From Funneliformis mosseae (lineage: Eukaryota; Glomeromycota; Glomeromycetes; Glomerales; Glomeraceae): a DNA stretch of 24,499 bases. Made by a program: the position numbers and the translations under genes. How positions within the stretch are numbered: position 1 is the stretch's first letter; every line of letters starts with the position of its first letter. Below, in pieces: positions 9,655 through 21,043 of the stretch. The notes below the pieces were generated by a model, which was not told where the DNA came from, searched no databases, and saw only the letters and a program-made list of their open reading frames with translations. The stretch covers positions 1 through 24,499 of the forward strand of contig CAJVPP010000928.1 of NCBI GenBank assembly GCA_910592005.1, in the 5' to 3' direction.

Positions 9655-10329
9655 TTCAAATGTAAAGGTCCATATTTTCAATATACACTGTTATGATACT
9701 AGTCACTAGACAGCAGAGTCAACTCTGCAAAACCAAGTGCGTATTTTCAAATGACTGAGCCGTGAAAATTCAATTAAATAAAAGTTTCAAAAAGGGATGA
9801 GATTTTGACAACTTTAATTCTAACTAAAACCTTTTGATAATTTCAGTCGAATTGCAAAGTTATGATTGCTAACTTTAAATAAAAGACGCGACTCAGTTAA
9901 CTGAGACTATTTCATTTTGAAACAATTTAAACTTATCGTTATATATTTTTTAAAGATAAGTCTAAATCATAGAAAATATATCAACAAAGAGTTATTTTAT
10001 TTTTTAACAATCATACGCATTAAAAGATGTAATTGCCTCAATAATTGATTTTTACAAATGAGCTGGATCAATATTCAAAATCATTATACAATTTTAACTT
10101 CTGAATTTGAATTCAAATCTATAAGTTGGTAATAAAAAAATTACCAGTTATTTTCCTGGTAGAGACATTTTATTGAAAACTAATAAAAAAATATATGAAT
10201 TAGAAGCAATAAATATACAAGTATGAAGCGTCCAAAACCTTTACACAGAAAGAGTTACATAAAATACTGAAAACAAGCTCATTAAATATTTATTTGTTAC
10301 AATACCTACACAATATCAGATTATTACAC

Positions 10330-10444
10330 TTTTCATAAATCCTTTTTACCAAGCTTAAGTATTTCTCATTAGAAAAAGGAGCTAAGAAAGCAACATTACT
10401 AAAGGCTGAAATGATTATAATAGTATAAAAATGTGAATTTTCAT
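10330..10444 (-). pseudogene. Dead copy of the secreted-peptide gene
   Basis: It is homologous to 477-713. The ATG at 10444 is kept, but a one-base deletion and new stops break the signal peptide (a TAA at codon 10). One KR repeat unit has been lost: the sequence passes from the first repeat directly into the second, about 66 bp shorter, as expected from recombination between the two imperfect internal repeats. The C-terminal tail is not recognisable. Confidence 0.8.
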
Positions 10445-10891
10445 GATAACTTTGAAATATTTAAAAGGATTAATATCACAAATGTTTTAAAATATGTGAG
10501 ATTCTTATGGAAAATGCAGTTTAAAGATATATATTTATAAGCAAATCAGATTCGAGTTACAATTTAAATCATTTAATAGAATGGTTGTCTCTTGACAATG
10601 TAATAACAAATTTTCTTCAATTCATATAGTTTCTTTTAAGTATAAAACTGACTGAGCTTATCCTTAATAAACTAGATTTGCTTATTAGATATTCTCATAA
10701 AGAGTGTTACAGTCTTTACAACCTCTAAATTCTGTAATAAATATTTGTAACTAATCACATCATTATAAATCTTCGTTAGAAAAAATTTAAGTTATTGTAC
10801 AATAAATATAATTCTGTTCACAGACAATACTTCTTATCAACACTTGTTCATATAATTTTAGACTATATAATCAATTTTAACAAGTTCGCAA

Positions 10892-11017
10892 ATGTAATTA
10901 AGTCAAATGCTTTGATAATATAACTAAGTAAAAAAATTTGATAACATAAATAAGCTAAAAGGCTTTAAAAACGTAATTAAACTAAATGGCTTGTGTAATA
11001 CATCTAAGCCAAATGTT
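10892..11017. repeat. Decayed 27-bp tandem repeat
   Basis: The same unit order as at 1138-1262, with G to A and C to T changes such as AAGTAGGAAGATTT becoming AAGTAAAAAAATTT. Confidence 0.65.
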
Positions 11018-11342
11018 AATAAATTTAAATTACTCTTTATTTTAATAATAAATTATGTATTCTGATATTTAGTGTATGATTAAATAATAAAAAACTGTCT
11101 AATATAATTCCGTTTGAAAGATCATGATTTATACTTGTAAATTACTTTTGATAATTGTGATTAGTAAAACTCATAATAAGCCAACTTTACTTAACTTACC
11201 ATAGGCTTAAGCTGAGCCACTTTATTTCAGCTTTAGCTTAGCTCAGCTTGAGCTAAGCCAAACTGAATAATAAGTCAACTTGTTTGGCTTATATTCTTTT
11301 TCGAAATGAAATTTCATAAGAAATGATTCTCATTAAGAGAAG

Positions 11343-11618
11343 TATTTTCAGAATGATTCTCTTAAAGAAAACTATTTCTAAAATAACTTCTTTCATGAGA
11401 AATAATTTATAAGGTGTTTTTATCACTTTCAAGATGATTTCTTTGAAAGAATCATCTCTGTGATTTTTCTTTGAAGAAATCATATCTAGAAGTATTTTCT
11501 TTAATAAAACTACTTCTAGATGAGTTATCTTTAAAGAAAATCACTTTTAAAGGTATTTATTTTGAAGAAAATTGCCTCTAATATAATTTTCTGAAAATAA
11601 ACGCTTTCTTTAAATATG
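11343..11618. repeat. Decayed 30-bp minisatellite, about nine units
   Basis: Units match units 1-9 of the array at 1589-2094, but the palindromic GC cores are destroyed (CGCTTCCGGAGGCG becomes forms like TACTTCTAGATGAG). Homology fades in unit nine. Confidence 0.65.
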
Positions 11619-12954
11619 ATTTTTATTTAATCACTAATGACTATTATTATTCTTAATAGTAGTATTATAAGTAGTATGTTAACTAAATTTGTTATTAAAA
11701 GCATTAGAGAGATAAATATTTATTGAGTTATAATAATTTATGATTTAAAATTTCAAGATATACTGTTTGCAAAATAGTTAAATTAATAGGCAAGTAAGTA
11801 ACTTATATATTAGATTATATATTTAAAATTTACTTATAATTTGATTTTAGCTTAATTTTTGAGAATCCAAATTGTTTAAATAAGTTTAATATATAATTTA
11901 AAATTATAAAAAAAAGAATAACAAAATATTTTAATTTATTTGATTAAAATTTTAAGCTTTTAGATCACTAAGTAATATGAATTTTTTAAATAAAATAAAA
12001 TTATTAATAAATTAACTATTAAAACTAATCTTTAATTAAGATATAAACTTTTTACAATGTAAATTTAAGTTATAAATATTAATATTTTTTAAATAAAATA
12101 ATAAAAGACTAAAGATAATTCCTATAATTATTTTCCAATTTCAGTTGAATTAATTGAATTACAACTTAATTATATTATAAGAAATTTAATTGCATTACAA
12201 GTTGTAACTCAATTAATTTAATTGCATCATTTTTTTTAATTGTAATACTTATCATTTATAAAAGATTAATTCATTTCTTTATTAAAAGTTATTTTAATTT
12301 AATATTTTAAAACTATTATATTAATATTTTTATAATCAATTATATTTAAGTTTTTAAGATTATAAGATACATTTTAAATATAAAAAACTTTAAAAAACTT
12401 TTTTAAAAAAAAATACAAAATGTTTTAAATTTCTGATTAATCTGATTAATCTAATAAAACTAATAGATTATTTGTAAATATCTGAAAATTAATTTTATTG
12501 ATACAGGTAATTCATTTTTTAATTAAAATTAATAAAATAAATTAGATTTATTTAAATTAAATTATATTTTTATATTAACTAATATAATTATTTTACAAAT
12601 ATTAGTATTATTTGATAAATTTATTTTTTATATTTATCTGTTATTTATTGTTAATTAAATTAAATTTAAATATATTATTAAAAATAAAATTTATATATAA
12701 TTTTATTTAAATTTTATTATCAATAATATTTATAATAAAACTTATCTTTAAATATAAAATATAATTCACTAAAAATAAATATATTCTTTATATTTTTAAA
12801 TAATTGTAAATACTATTATATATAAAAAAAAATTATTTTTTATAAATATTATATTATTAATTTTAAATATTTGAAAATTAATTTATAAAAAAATAATATT
12901 AAAATTCTAATCAATAGTATATAATAAATAAGCAAAAATTACTATATTTCTCTG

Positions 12955-12994
12955 AAAATAAGCAACATATTTTTGCTATATTGTTGCTTATTTT
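12955..12994. repeat. 13-bp hairpin in the desert
   Basis: AAAATAAGCAACA (12955-12967) pairs perfectly with 12982-12994 across a 14-nt loop. Directly after it, TAGGTA...TACCTA forms a second dyad. It stands out from the surrounding poly-AT and may be a remnant of an inverted-repeat element. Confidence 0.5.
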
Positions 12995-13960
12995 TAGGTA
13001 TTTTAACTAAATTACCTAAATATCAATAAGCTATCTAAAATTCTGCTAATTTTTGCTAACAAATTCATAAATATTAATCATGTTAATTATTAGTATTATA
13101 TTAATCACAAAATAAATTTTTATTTAGCTAAATATAAATATCACATTCTACAAAAAAAAGAATTGTTAAATATAAGGTTATATAAGTTAATAAATAAATA
13201 TAAACTTCATATTTTATTAAAAATAATATAAGCATTACTTATGCAAAAAAATATGAATATATTAAGGTAGCAGAAAACTTTGACATTAATCATAATATAA
13301 TAGATATTATATAACTATAAGTTCAAATTAGATAAATGAAATAAAAGAAAAAGTAAGTTTAGCTTTAGATAAAAAATCTTTATTCTAAAGCTAAAAAGAA
13401 ACTTTATGAATAAATTATAAAATAAAAAAAGTAAAGTCTTATAGTTATTTATGCAATAATATGAAGTAGAATACTAAATATTTAAAAAAAACTAAATATA
13501 ATAATTAAAAATAGGTATTGCTATTAAAAAAATAATGTAATTAAGTAGCAACTCAATTGACATTTGAAAATAATTATGAGAACTATCTTTAATACTAGTT
13601 TTTTATAAAAAATCAAATTTTAAAACATTTTACTATTATTTAACTACTTTTATAAAAAAATTTAAATTAATATTATAGAAATAAACTTATTTTAAAATTT
13701 CTTAATTAAACTGAAAAATAATTAAAAGTTTTACCAATTTATTACTAATTTAAAAATCAAAAAATTATTTAAATTAAAGAATATTTATAATATGAATAAA
13801 TATCTGTTTAGTTTAATATGACTGGTAATTTATCATTAATTTAAAAGGTAAAAAAATAATGCATATTTACATAATAAATAATAAAAAATAGGGTTATAAT
13901 TATATTTACATATATAATAACTAACTTTTCTTATTTTATAAAATTAAAATTTACTCATTA

Positions 13961-14184
13961 GTAAGGTTATTTGTCTAAACTTATTTTGAATTTGACAAAA
14001 CATCTAAACTATAATTTTGCTAATTTTTTCTAAGGTTTTGATAAATTTTACATTTTTATATGCTTAGATATCTTTTCTAAAATTTCGCAAATTTTTTAAT
14101 AAGGTTTTAATATAATTTTGCTAAATTTTACCTTTTTCATTTAGACAACTTGCAAAACTTCTAAGTTTTAACTAGCAACCTTAC
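13961..14184 (+). mobile_element. 224-bp TIR element C, first copy, with target duplication
   Basis: The left end GTAAGGTT...AACTTA...TTTG...TCTAAA mirrors the right end (reverse complement GTAAGGTTGCTAGTTAAAAC and onward) over about 48 bp. The element is flanked by TCATTA on both sides (13955-13960 and 14185-14190), a good target-site duplication. A second copy lies at 19656-19880. No coding capacity: a MITE. Confidence 0.8.
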
Positions 14185-14190
14185 TCATTA

Positions 14191-17100
14191 ATATTATTGA
14201 TTCATTATTATAATAGAACTAAACTTTTTCTAATATGTATTTTAAAAAAAAGTAAATATCATTCAAAAAATAATTCCTTTTGATATTATTATTTAATTCT
14301 AAAAAATAGCTAAATAAATTTTAATTCAATAATAAAGTATATAGATTATTTCAATAATATAAAAATAAAAGATAAGTCTTAAAGAAATTTAATAATACTT
14401 ATATATAGTTTTTTTAAAAGTTATTTAAAAGAATTAGTAAAAAAAAGTTTCATAAATTGATTTTAATTTTGTATAATTTTGGATAAATTAACTAGTATTT
14501 ATTAGCTATTAGATATTATAATAAATTAATTATTTAAGAATAATTTTTATAAAAAATGATATATTAGATGATTAATAATAATACTAAAAAACTACTAAGA
14601 GAAATTTTCATCATGTTAGATTTAATAATATAAGATTTCTGATGAAATTATTATAGAATCTTTTAAACTGTGGAATATTGATTGATTTGAATTCTGATTT
14701 AAAGATTTTTGATGAAATAATATTGATAGTAATAATAACATTAATAGTTATAATAATATTAATAATAATATTGAAGATAATATCAAAGATAATATCAAAG
14801 ATTATATTTAACATAATTTATATATTAAAATATTAAAAATAAAATTTTTTGATATTAAAAGATTTTATATATATAATTTTAAAAAATTTATTTATTTAAT
14901 TTAATTAAATACTTATTTTTAGATATTAAATTAATTTGAGATTATTTATTTTCAGAAAATTACTTATTTTTAAAGGAATATGATAATATAATTATAATAT
15001 AATTAAATATTAAAATCTTAGTAAAATATATTTTTAAAATATAAGAATTAGTTTTATTATTATAAGATACATATTTAATAACAATTTTGCTATATGTTAT
15101 ATAAAAATAAATATATAGATTTTTAAAATCTCTATAATAATATTTAAAATTAAAAAATTTAAATATTATAATTAATTAAAATAACAATTCATTTAAAAAT
15201 AATAAATTATTCCTTAATCTGTAAGTATAAAATTAGTTTTAAAATATTTAGGAAACTTAAAATATTTTTATATTTATTGATTATAAAAAAATAAAATAAA
15301 ATTTATAGATTTATCATATTATGATATATTTAATAGTAGTATTTTTAAAACTTTTAAATTTCAAAATTATCAATATATATTAATTTTTCAATTTTTTAAT
15401 TTTTAAAAATAATTTATTATTTAATAATTATAAAAATATAAAATATATTTTATTGAATTCATCATATTAAAATTTATTAAATAGTAATATTTTTATATTT
15501 CTAAGATTAATAGATAGCAAGTTATATGAATTTAAAATTTTAATTTTTTTTATAATAATTTATTGTTTATTTATCTTTAAAATTCACTAGTTAATTATAT
15601 TTATTTAAATTTTTACTTAGAAAATATTATAAAATTTATTATAAAAGTATTAATTTTTTAAATAATATATTTTAAAATATTTAAAAATAATTAAAAATAA
15701 TTATAATTAATAAATAAAATTATCTACAAATTTGTAGGTAAAACAGTTAAAGGAATAATAATTTTATAATATATTTTTAATAAAAAATTAATAAATTATT
15801 ATGTTGTAGAAAATAATTATATAAAACTTAATATTATATAAAAAAAATTATATAAAGAAATTAAATATTAAATAATTAAGAAAATAACTAATCAAACAAA
15901 AAATTAAATTACTTAATATAAATATAAATATAAATAAATTATTAAATATAAATAAAAATTAATTATTAAAGTTATAAGAAAAGAAATGAATAAACTAATA
16001 CTAATACTAAATTGAAAGGATAAATATTTATCTAAAGAAAAGAAGTATTAATATTAATATTAGAAGAAATCAATTATAATAAAAAATATATAAAATAGTT
16101 ACTTAAAAACTAAAATAAATAAGTTGCTAAAATAAAATTAAAAGTATAATACAAGTTATTAAAAATGAAATATTATAAAAATTTATATAAAATTTTAAAA
16201 TAAAAAAACAAAAAACTATTAGAAAATTTAATTTATTTTATATATTATTACAGTCAGTTTTTTTGATTACTTATAAATGATAAGTAAAGCAATATTTTTA
16301 AATGATAAATAGAAGATTTTATAATTAATTTTAGAAAAGTATTGATCAGTTATAATAATAACACTGAAATACTACCTCAATCAGCATTCTGTATTATACA
16401 AGTATATTAAAGAAATTAAAGTAAACTATTTAATAAACTATTTTTTAGATATATTGCAAAATTAAAAGAAAATATTCTTTATTTATATAAAATAAAATAC
16501 ATAAAATTATCAATATAATAAAAGATATAAAAGAAATAAATAAAATATAATATAATAAATAAATGATATAAATGATATAAAATAAATAAAATAATATATA
16601 ACATAGAAGAAATAAATGTTATAAATAACATAGAAGATATATAAACCATAAAAGATTTCTTAAAGATTGTCATCTTCTTTTGGATTGTCATTATTAATAT
16701 CTTCTCTTGTATAATAATATCAAATATAAATTTTAAGTTCAAATTTATTAGTTCATTTTTATTTTTTCTAATTATTTTTTACTTTTTATTATAAAGATTT
16801 ATATAATAATTAAAATAATAAAATATTATATAATGATTTAAAAATCTGATCTATAGAAAAATTTGAAAAATTATCTAGAATTAAAAGAACAAATATAATC
16901 TATGAAATTGATTAATATTAATTTATTATAAATAGATATATTTAATTTTATAATTTTAATTTATTATTATAGAACTTATTATTATATAATAATAATAATA
17001 TAATTTCAGAAATTAATATGTAATTTTTATTTTTTTTTTATAAATTTATACTTAAATATAGATTTTTATTTTATATTTATAAATTTATTTAAAATAAATA

Positions 17101-17804
17101 TTAAAATTTTTAATTTTTAATAGCTTATTTTTTTTAAAATGTTTTAATTTATAAAAAGTAAAATTTAAATTTTAAAATTTAATATATATAATAATAATTA
17201 ATAAATTATAATATTTTCTTTTATTATTTATTTATAATATAAAAAATTTTTATTTTTTAGTATTTTTTCTTTTCTATTATAAAGATCTCATATAAAGTAA
17301 TACAAATAAATTATAGGATAAAAGATTACAAAATATAGAATAATAAACTATTAAAGTCTTGAGAAAAAAATTAATAAAATAATCTTTAGAATAAAAAAAG
17401 AAAATAATTTACAAATATATATGAAGGTTATATTAAAACTTAAATAAAGAAATTAAAGAAATGAAGTTATAAAATATTTATATAACTTATATTACCAAAA
17501 AAAAATTAATAAAAATTATGAAAAAAAATATAAATTGTATAGAAAAATAAAGAAAAATCATTATATATATTATTAGAAATATGAAAAGATAAAAAAATAA
17601 TTAATAAAAGTTAAAAGAAAAAAAAAATATTTAAAAATAGTAATTATATTATAATAATATAATGATCTTTAGTTATAAGAATATAAAATATTAGAAAGAA
17701 GTAAAAATAGAAATAAATAGAAATAAAAAATTAAAAATATAAGAAAACAAAAATATAAAATATCAAAAAAAAATTGAAATTAATAAGAAATCTAAAAATA
17801 GATA
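14191..17804. other. AT-rich stretch without genes
   Basis: No gene, element or CpG was found. An Asn/Asp-like run on the plus strand near 14630-14815 is interrupted by several TGA and TAA codons; it may be an eroded coding remnant, but I cannot name it. Confidence 0.45.
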
Positions 17805-17980
17805 TATAGTCAACTCTTATTAAAACGAACTCTATATCTTAGATCCCAACTTCGTTATAAGGCTATAATAATTATTTTAAAAGATTTAATTGGTCAATTC
17901 GCTATAACAAGAGTATTTTTATTATATTTATTTAAAAAATTCATTATATCAAGAATTCACTATATTAAGAGTTGATTATA
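17805..17980. mobile_element. Tc1/mariner-pogo-like MITE
   Basis: Both ends carry TATARTCAACTCTTA as inverted repeats, flanked by TA. Subterminal motifs of the CGCTATAACAAGAG and ATTATATCAAGAATTC kind repeat inside. TA at the ends and terminal repeats resembling ACTC...TTATAACGAA are typical of pogo/Tigger-type elements of the Tc1/mariner superfamily (family knowledge). At about 176 bp it has no transposase. Confidence 0.6.
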
Positions 17981-18802
17981 ATATAATAATAAAAAATAAT
18001 AGATTGACTTAAATTATTATAATAAAATATTATTTTTTAAATTAGTTAACTATATAATAAAAACTTTATAATTAAAGAAGAAATATAATATTAAAAGTAT
18101 AATTGTTATTATGTTTAATTATAATACTAATTTTTTTATTAAATAAAAATACTTAAAAATATAATATTAAAAAAAAATAAAAAAAATAATAAAGATTTTA
18201 ATTAAAAAAATAAATTAAAATATTTAAATGAAAATATAAAACATTTTTAAAAAAAGAGAATATTTAGAAAAGATAAAAAAAAGAAAAATGTAGTAATACT
18301 TTTAATGAAATATATTTAATTTATAAAGAATTATTTATTAGAGATAAAAGAAGAATAAAAGAATATAAAAAAGAAATAAAAATATAATAAGATAATAGAA
18401 AAATAATAATAGAAAATAATAATAAAGAATAAATATAAATAATAATGATGATGAATAATAAAGAAAAATAACTATAAAAAATATTAATGAAAAATAATGA
18501 TTAAAATAAAGATGATGAATAATAATAAAGAATAACTTAATAAAAAATAAATGAAAAATATTACTAAAGAATAAAAATAAAAAAAAAACAAAAAATAATA
18601 TAATAAGTAACAAATAATATAACTAAAAGAATAATTACCTAAGAAATATATTTTTTTTTAAAAAAAAAAAATAAATTATAAATAAACAAATATATAATAT
18701 AAATAAAGAAAAAAATATATAATAAGCAAGTAGATTTTTAAACAATAAAATTTAATTTATAAATAAATCTTTTTAGCAAAAATACAGTATATTAAGTAAA
18801 TA

Positions 18803-18938
18803 GGTGGTCAGTAAAAATGAGAAAATCTACTTTTAGTTAAAAATTTTTATTGGTTTATTCTATCGATCAATAAAATTAGCTTAATAATTAAAATTTCTTA
18901 AAATTTATAGATTTTTCCTTTTCTATTAACTGCTTTCC
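18803..18938. mobile_element. Small inverted-repeat element E
   Basis: The left end GGTGGTCAGTAAAAATGAGA with AAAATCTA after it mirrors the right end, whose reverse complement holds CAGTTAATAGAAAAGGAAAA then ATCTA. The match is imperfect. About 136 bp; a decayed MITE is likely. Confidence 0.4.
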
Positions 18939-19655
18939 ATATGTAAAATTTTAAAGAATTTTTTTTTAAAATAAAAATTAATTGAAATTTTTAAAAAATT
19001 ATTTCATATTATATTTATATAAATAATTTAGAATTCATTTATTTTGAAAATTATAAATTCAATTATTAAGTTTTAACCAAAAAAGTTTTTAAGATTATAT
19101 GACTAGTATTATATAAGATTTAGTTCAGTTAAATTTAAAATATATTTGAATTTAAATTCATTAAAAATTATAAAAACTAAATTTGATTTAATTTGATTAT
19201 TAGTTAACTCTAATTTAATTCAATTTGATTATTATTTAATTCAAATTCAACTTAAATTTTCAAAAGTAATATTAAAGTTGAAAATAAAAATAGTATTATA
19301 TAAAGTTTATTTAATTTTTTTTAAAATCTATTTTACTTTTTTTTATAAAGCATCAATACTAATTATTTTTTTACATTTTTTTAACTAGAATTTCAAATAT
19401 ATAGATGCAAATTGTATCAGTTTTAAGATCGCTCCTTTAGGTTAATAATAAATCATTTTCATTAGTAAAAACTTTTACAAGTATTCTAATTGCTTTATAA
19501 AAAATATTAATGTTTAATAACCAATATTTTTTTTACCTATAATTATAAGATAATCTCTAGCCATTTTAGTTAAATATGAATATTTAGTTTCATATAATTA
19601 TATAATTTAATTGAATTAATAAATTAAATAAATTATAATATATCATTAAATATAT

Positions 19656-19880
19656 ATAAGGTTACTTGTTTAAACTCATTTTAGATTTGTCAAAATGTCT
19701 AAATCTTTAGTTTAGCTAATTTTTTATAAGATTTTAATATAGTTTTACCATTTTTATAAGTTTGATATAGTTTTATCTTTACTTGAGTTTCACAGATTTT
19801 TAATAAGGTTTAATATTAAATTTTACCTTTTACTATTTAGACGATTTGTAAAATTTCTAAGTTTCGTTTAGCAGCTTTAA
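19656..19880 (+). mobile_element. 224-bp TIR element C, second copy
   Basis: Aligns in the same orientation with 13961-14184 (AAGGTTACTTGTTTAAAC, GCTAATTTTTT, AATAAGGTTTAATAT, ATTTAGACGATTTG and so on). The right end is more diverged and no clear target duplication is left, so this copy seems older. Confidence 0.7.
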
Positions 19881-20096
19881 ATACCCAAAGAAGAATATTT
19901 TAATTTCGTAATGTTCATAAGGATTTATATATAATTCCACTTCATTTTGTTTAATATTATATTTTTTACCAAAAATATGCATTTGAATTTAAGAATTTTA
20001 TTATTGTTGAAAATACTTGTTTTCTAGAATTGTAAATGGGAGATCATTGGTAATTAAAAAATATTAAAATTAATAGATATAAAAAAATTGATATTA

Positions 20097-20436
20097 TATA
20101 ATACATAACTCAGTTGATACATTAATGAATTTATCTGATGTACTTTGTCCTTCATTTATTAAGAACGTTACCTTTTTGGATGCTTGTGAGGGTGATGACG
20201 TTCTAAGTAACACCAAAGATTTGATTCACCAATCTTGCGGAGCCATGTTTTATGACATCTAAAAATTTTTTAAAAAAAGGATATAAAAAGTAACTATATT
20301 TTCTTTTTAAAAAATACATACAAGCAGTTAAGACAACTAACTTCACAATGAGTTTTTGAATGTGTATGTTCTGGTGGAAGAATTTTCTCTTCAAAAGTTA
20401 TTGGCAAAAAGTTCACTCTCAATGCTTTTCTTTTCT
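20097..20436 (-). pseudogene. BED-type zinc finger remnant, probably from a hAT-like transposase
   Basis: On the minus strand an open frame from about 20436 reads ...HTHSKTHCEVSCLNC, then a 63-bp GT-AG intron (20259-20321), then CHKTWLRKIGESNLWCYLERHHPHKHP. Spliced, it gives a C-x2-C ... SNLWxxLxxHxxxxH pattern, the usual form of a BED zinc finger, which binds DNA in hAT transposases and related host genes. The frame meets a stop at 20168-20170; one base more in the A run just before would continue as INEGQSTSDKFIN, a linker commonly seen after BED fingers. No ATG is evident, and the protein ends where the AT-rich DNA begins, so I call it a fragment. A live but shortened gene with an upstream exon is less likely. 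Confidence 0.5.
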
Positions 20437-20524
20437 ACTATCGGTAACTGTTACAGACTAAATCGCGTAACGTAAAAAAAAAAAAAAGTCTAGCGCGTCA
20501 ATTTATATCAGATAACCTGATAAT

Positions 20525-20549
20525 CCGGGTCGACCCGGGTCACCCGGGT
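20525..20549. repeat. GC-rich palindrome cluster CCGGGTCGACCCGG
   Basis: A perfect 14-bp palindrome (20525-20538) overlaps ACCCGGGT (20533-20540), which is repeated at 20542-20549. The stretch reads as a 9-bp tandem of the CCCGGGTCA kind, three copies with changes. It is the most GC-rich spot of the window, inside AT-rich DNA between the BED remnant and the methyltransferase gene. Confidence 0.65.
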
Positions 20550-21043
20550 TGATCCTGACCCTGACGATTCGATCGGCTCGGAGCATTACATATTACAATA
20601 CTTGATTTTTCGCAAGATTTTAATAAATTAAATTTATAAATAAATGATTTACCCAATCAATAAAAAAAAAATCGGCCGATCACTTAACTTGTATATGCAA
20701 AACAATATGAGAGATATACAGTATGCAGAATTCATTATGTTAAAGATTTCCTAAAAAGAAAAAACTGTTATAGTAATGATCATGTAACATGATAAATAAA
20801 TACAGAAAAATCCGGGAAAAAAATCTGGTAAACTTTAACGTTGACTAAAAACCTTATGTAATTGTCCTTATGCCATCTTTCCATTACACTAAAAAAAAGT
20901 TATTTATGTATTCGAAAACTTTGCTTGTATGTAAAATTTAAAATAATCATTTCTCCCTAAAAATTATTTTCTAAGAATATCTATATCTCTTAGTTATTTT
21001 AATAAATTTCTTATAATCTTTCCTAATAAAAGAATTTACAATT

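Larger units (their letters stand above)
9940..11620. repeat. Segmental duplication, decayed copy
   Basis: This is collinear with 1-1850. Compared with that copy, most changes are C to T or G to A, and nearly every CpG is gone. For example, the 36-bp stretch near 11331-11370 has none, where the partner near 1577-1618 has four. The changes also hit CpA, CpT and CpC. The direction of change assumes the GC-rich copy is closer to the ancestor. The copy runs straight into the AT-rich desert within the minisatellite. Confidence 0.85.
11620..19900. other. AT-rich desert nearly free of CpG
   Basis: About 8.3 kb of almost pure A and T with no credible gene. The open frames on the minus strand (for example 14611-14814, 16479-16742, 18338-18613) are low-complexity Ile/Phe/Leu strings created by AT bias. 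Reading by eye, between 11604 and 19429 I find only five CpG dinucleotides, at about 14086, 17826, 17853, 17900 and 18864, and each lies inside an inverted-repeat element listed separately. Confidence 0.75.

Noticed and set aside
11289..11483. Minus-strand frame of 64 codons.
   Set aside because: It is a decayed piece of the 30-bp repeat array, open only by its periodicity.
16479..18613. Minus-strand frames of 87 and 91 codons resembling membrane proteins (Ile/Phe/Leu/Tyr strings).
   Set aside because: Low-complexity products of A-rich plus-strand DNA, without charged loops or any family motif.
20203..20394. Minus-strand frame of 63 codons.
   Set aside because: It runs through the BED-finger intron in another frame; the spliced frame gives zinc-binding residues and is preferred.
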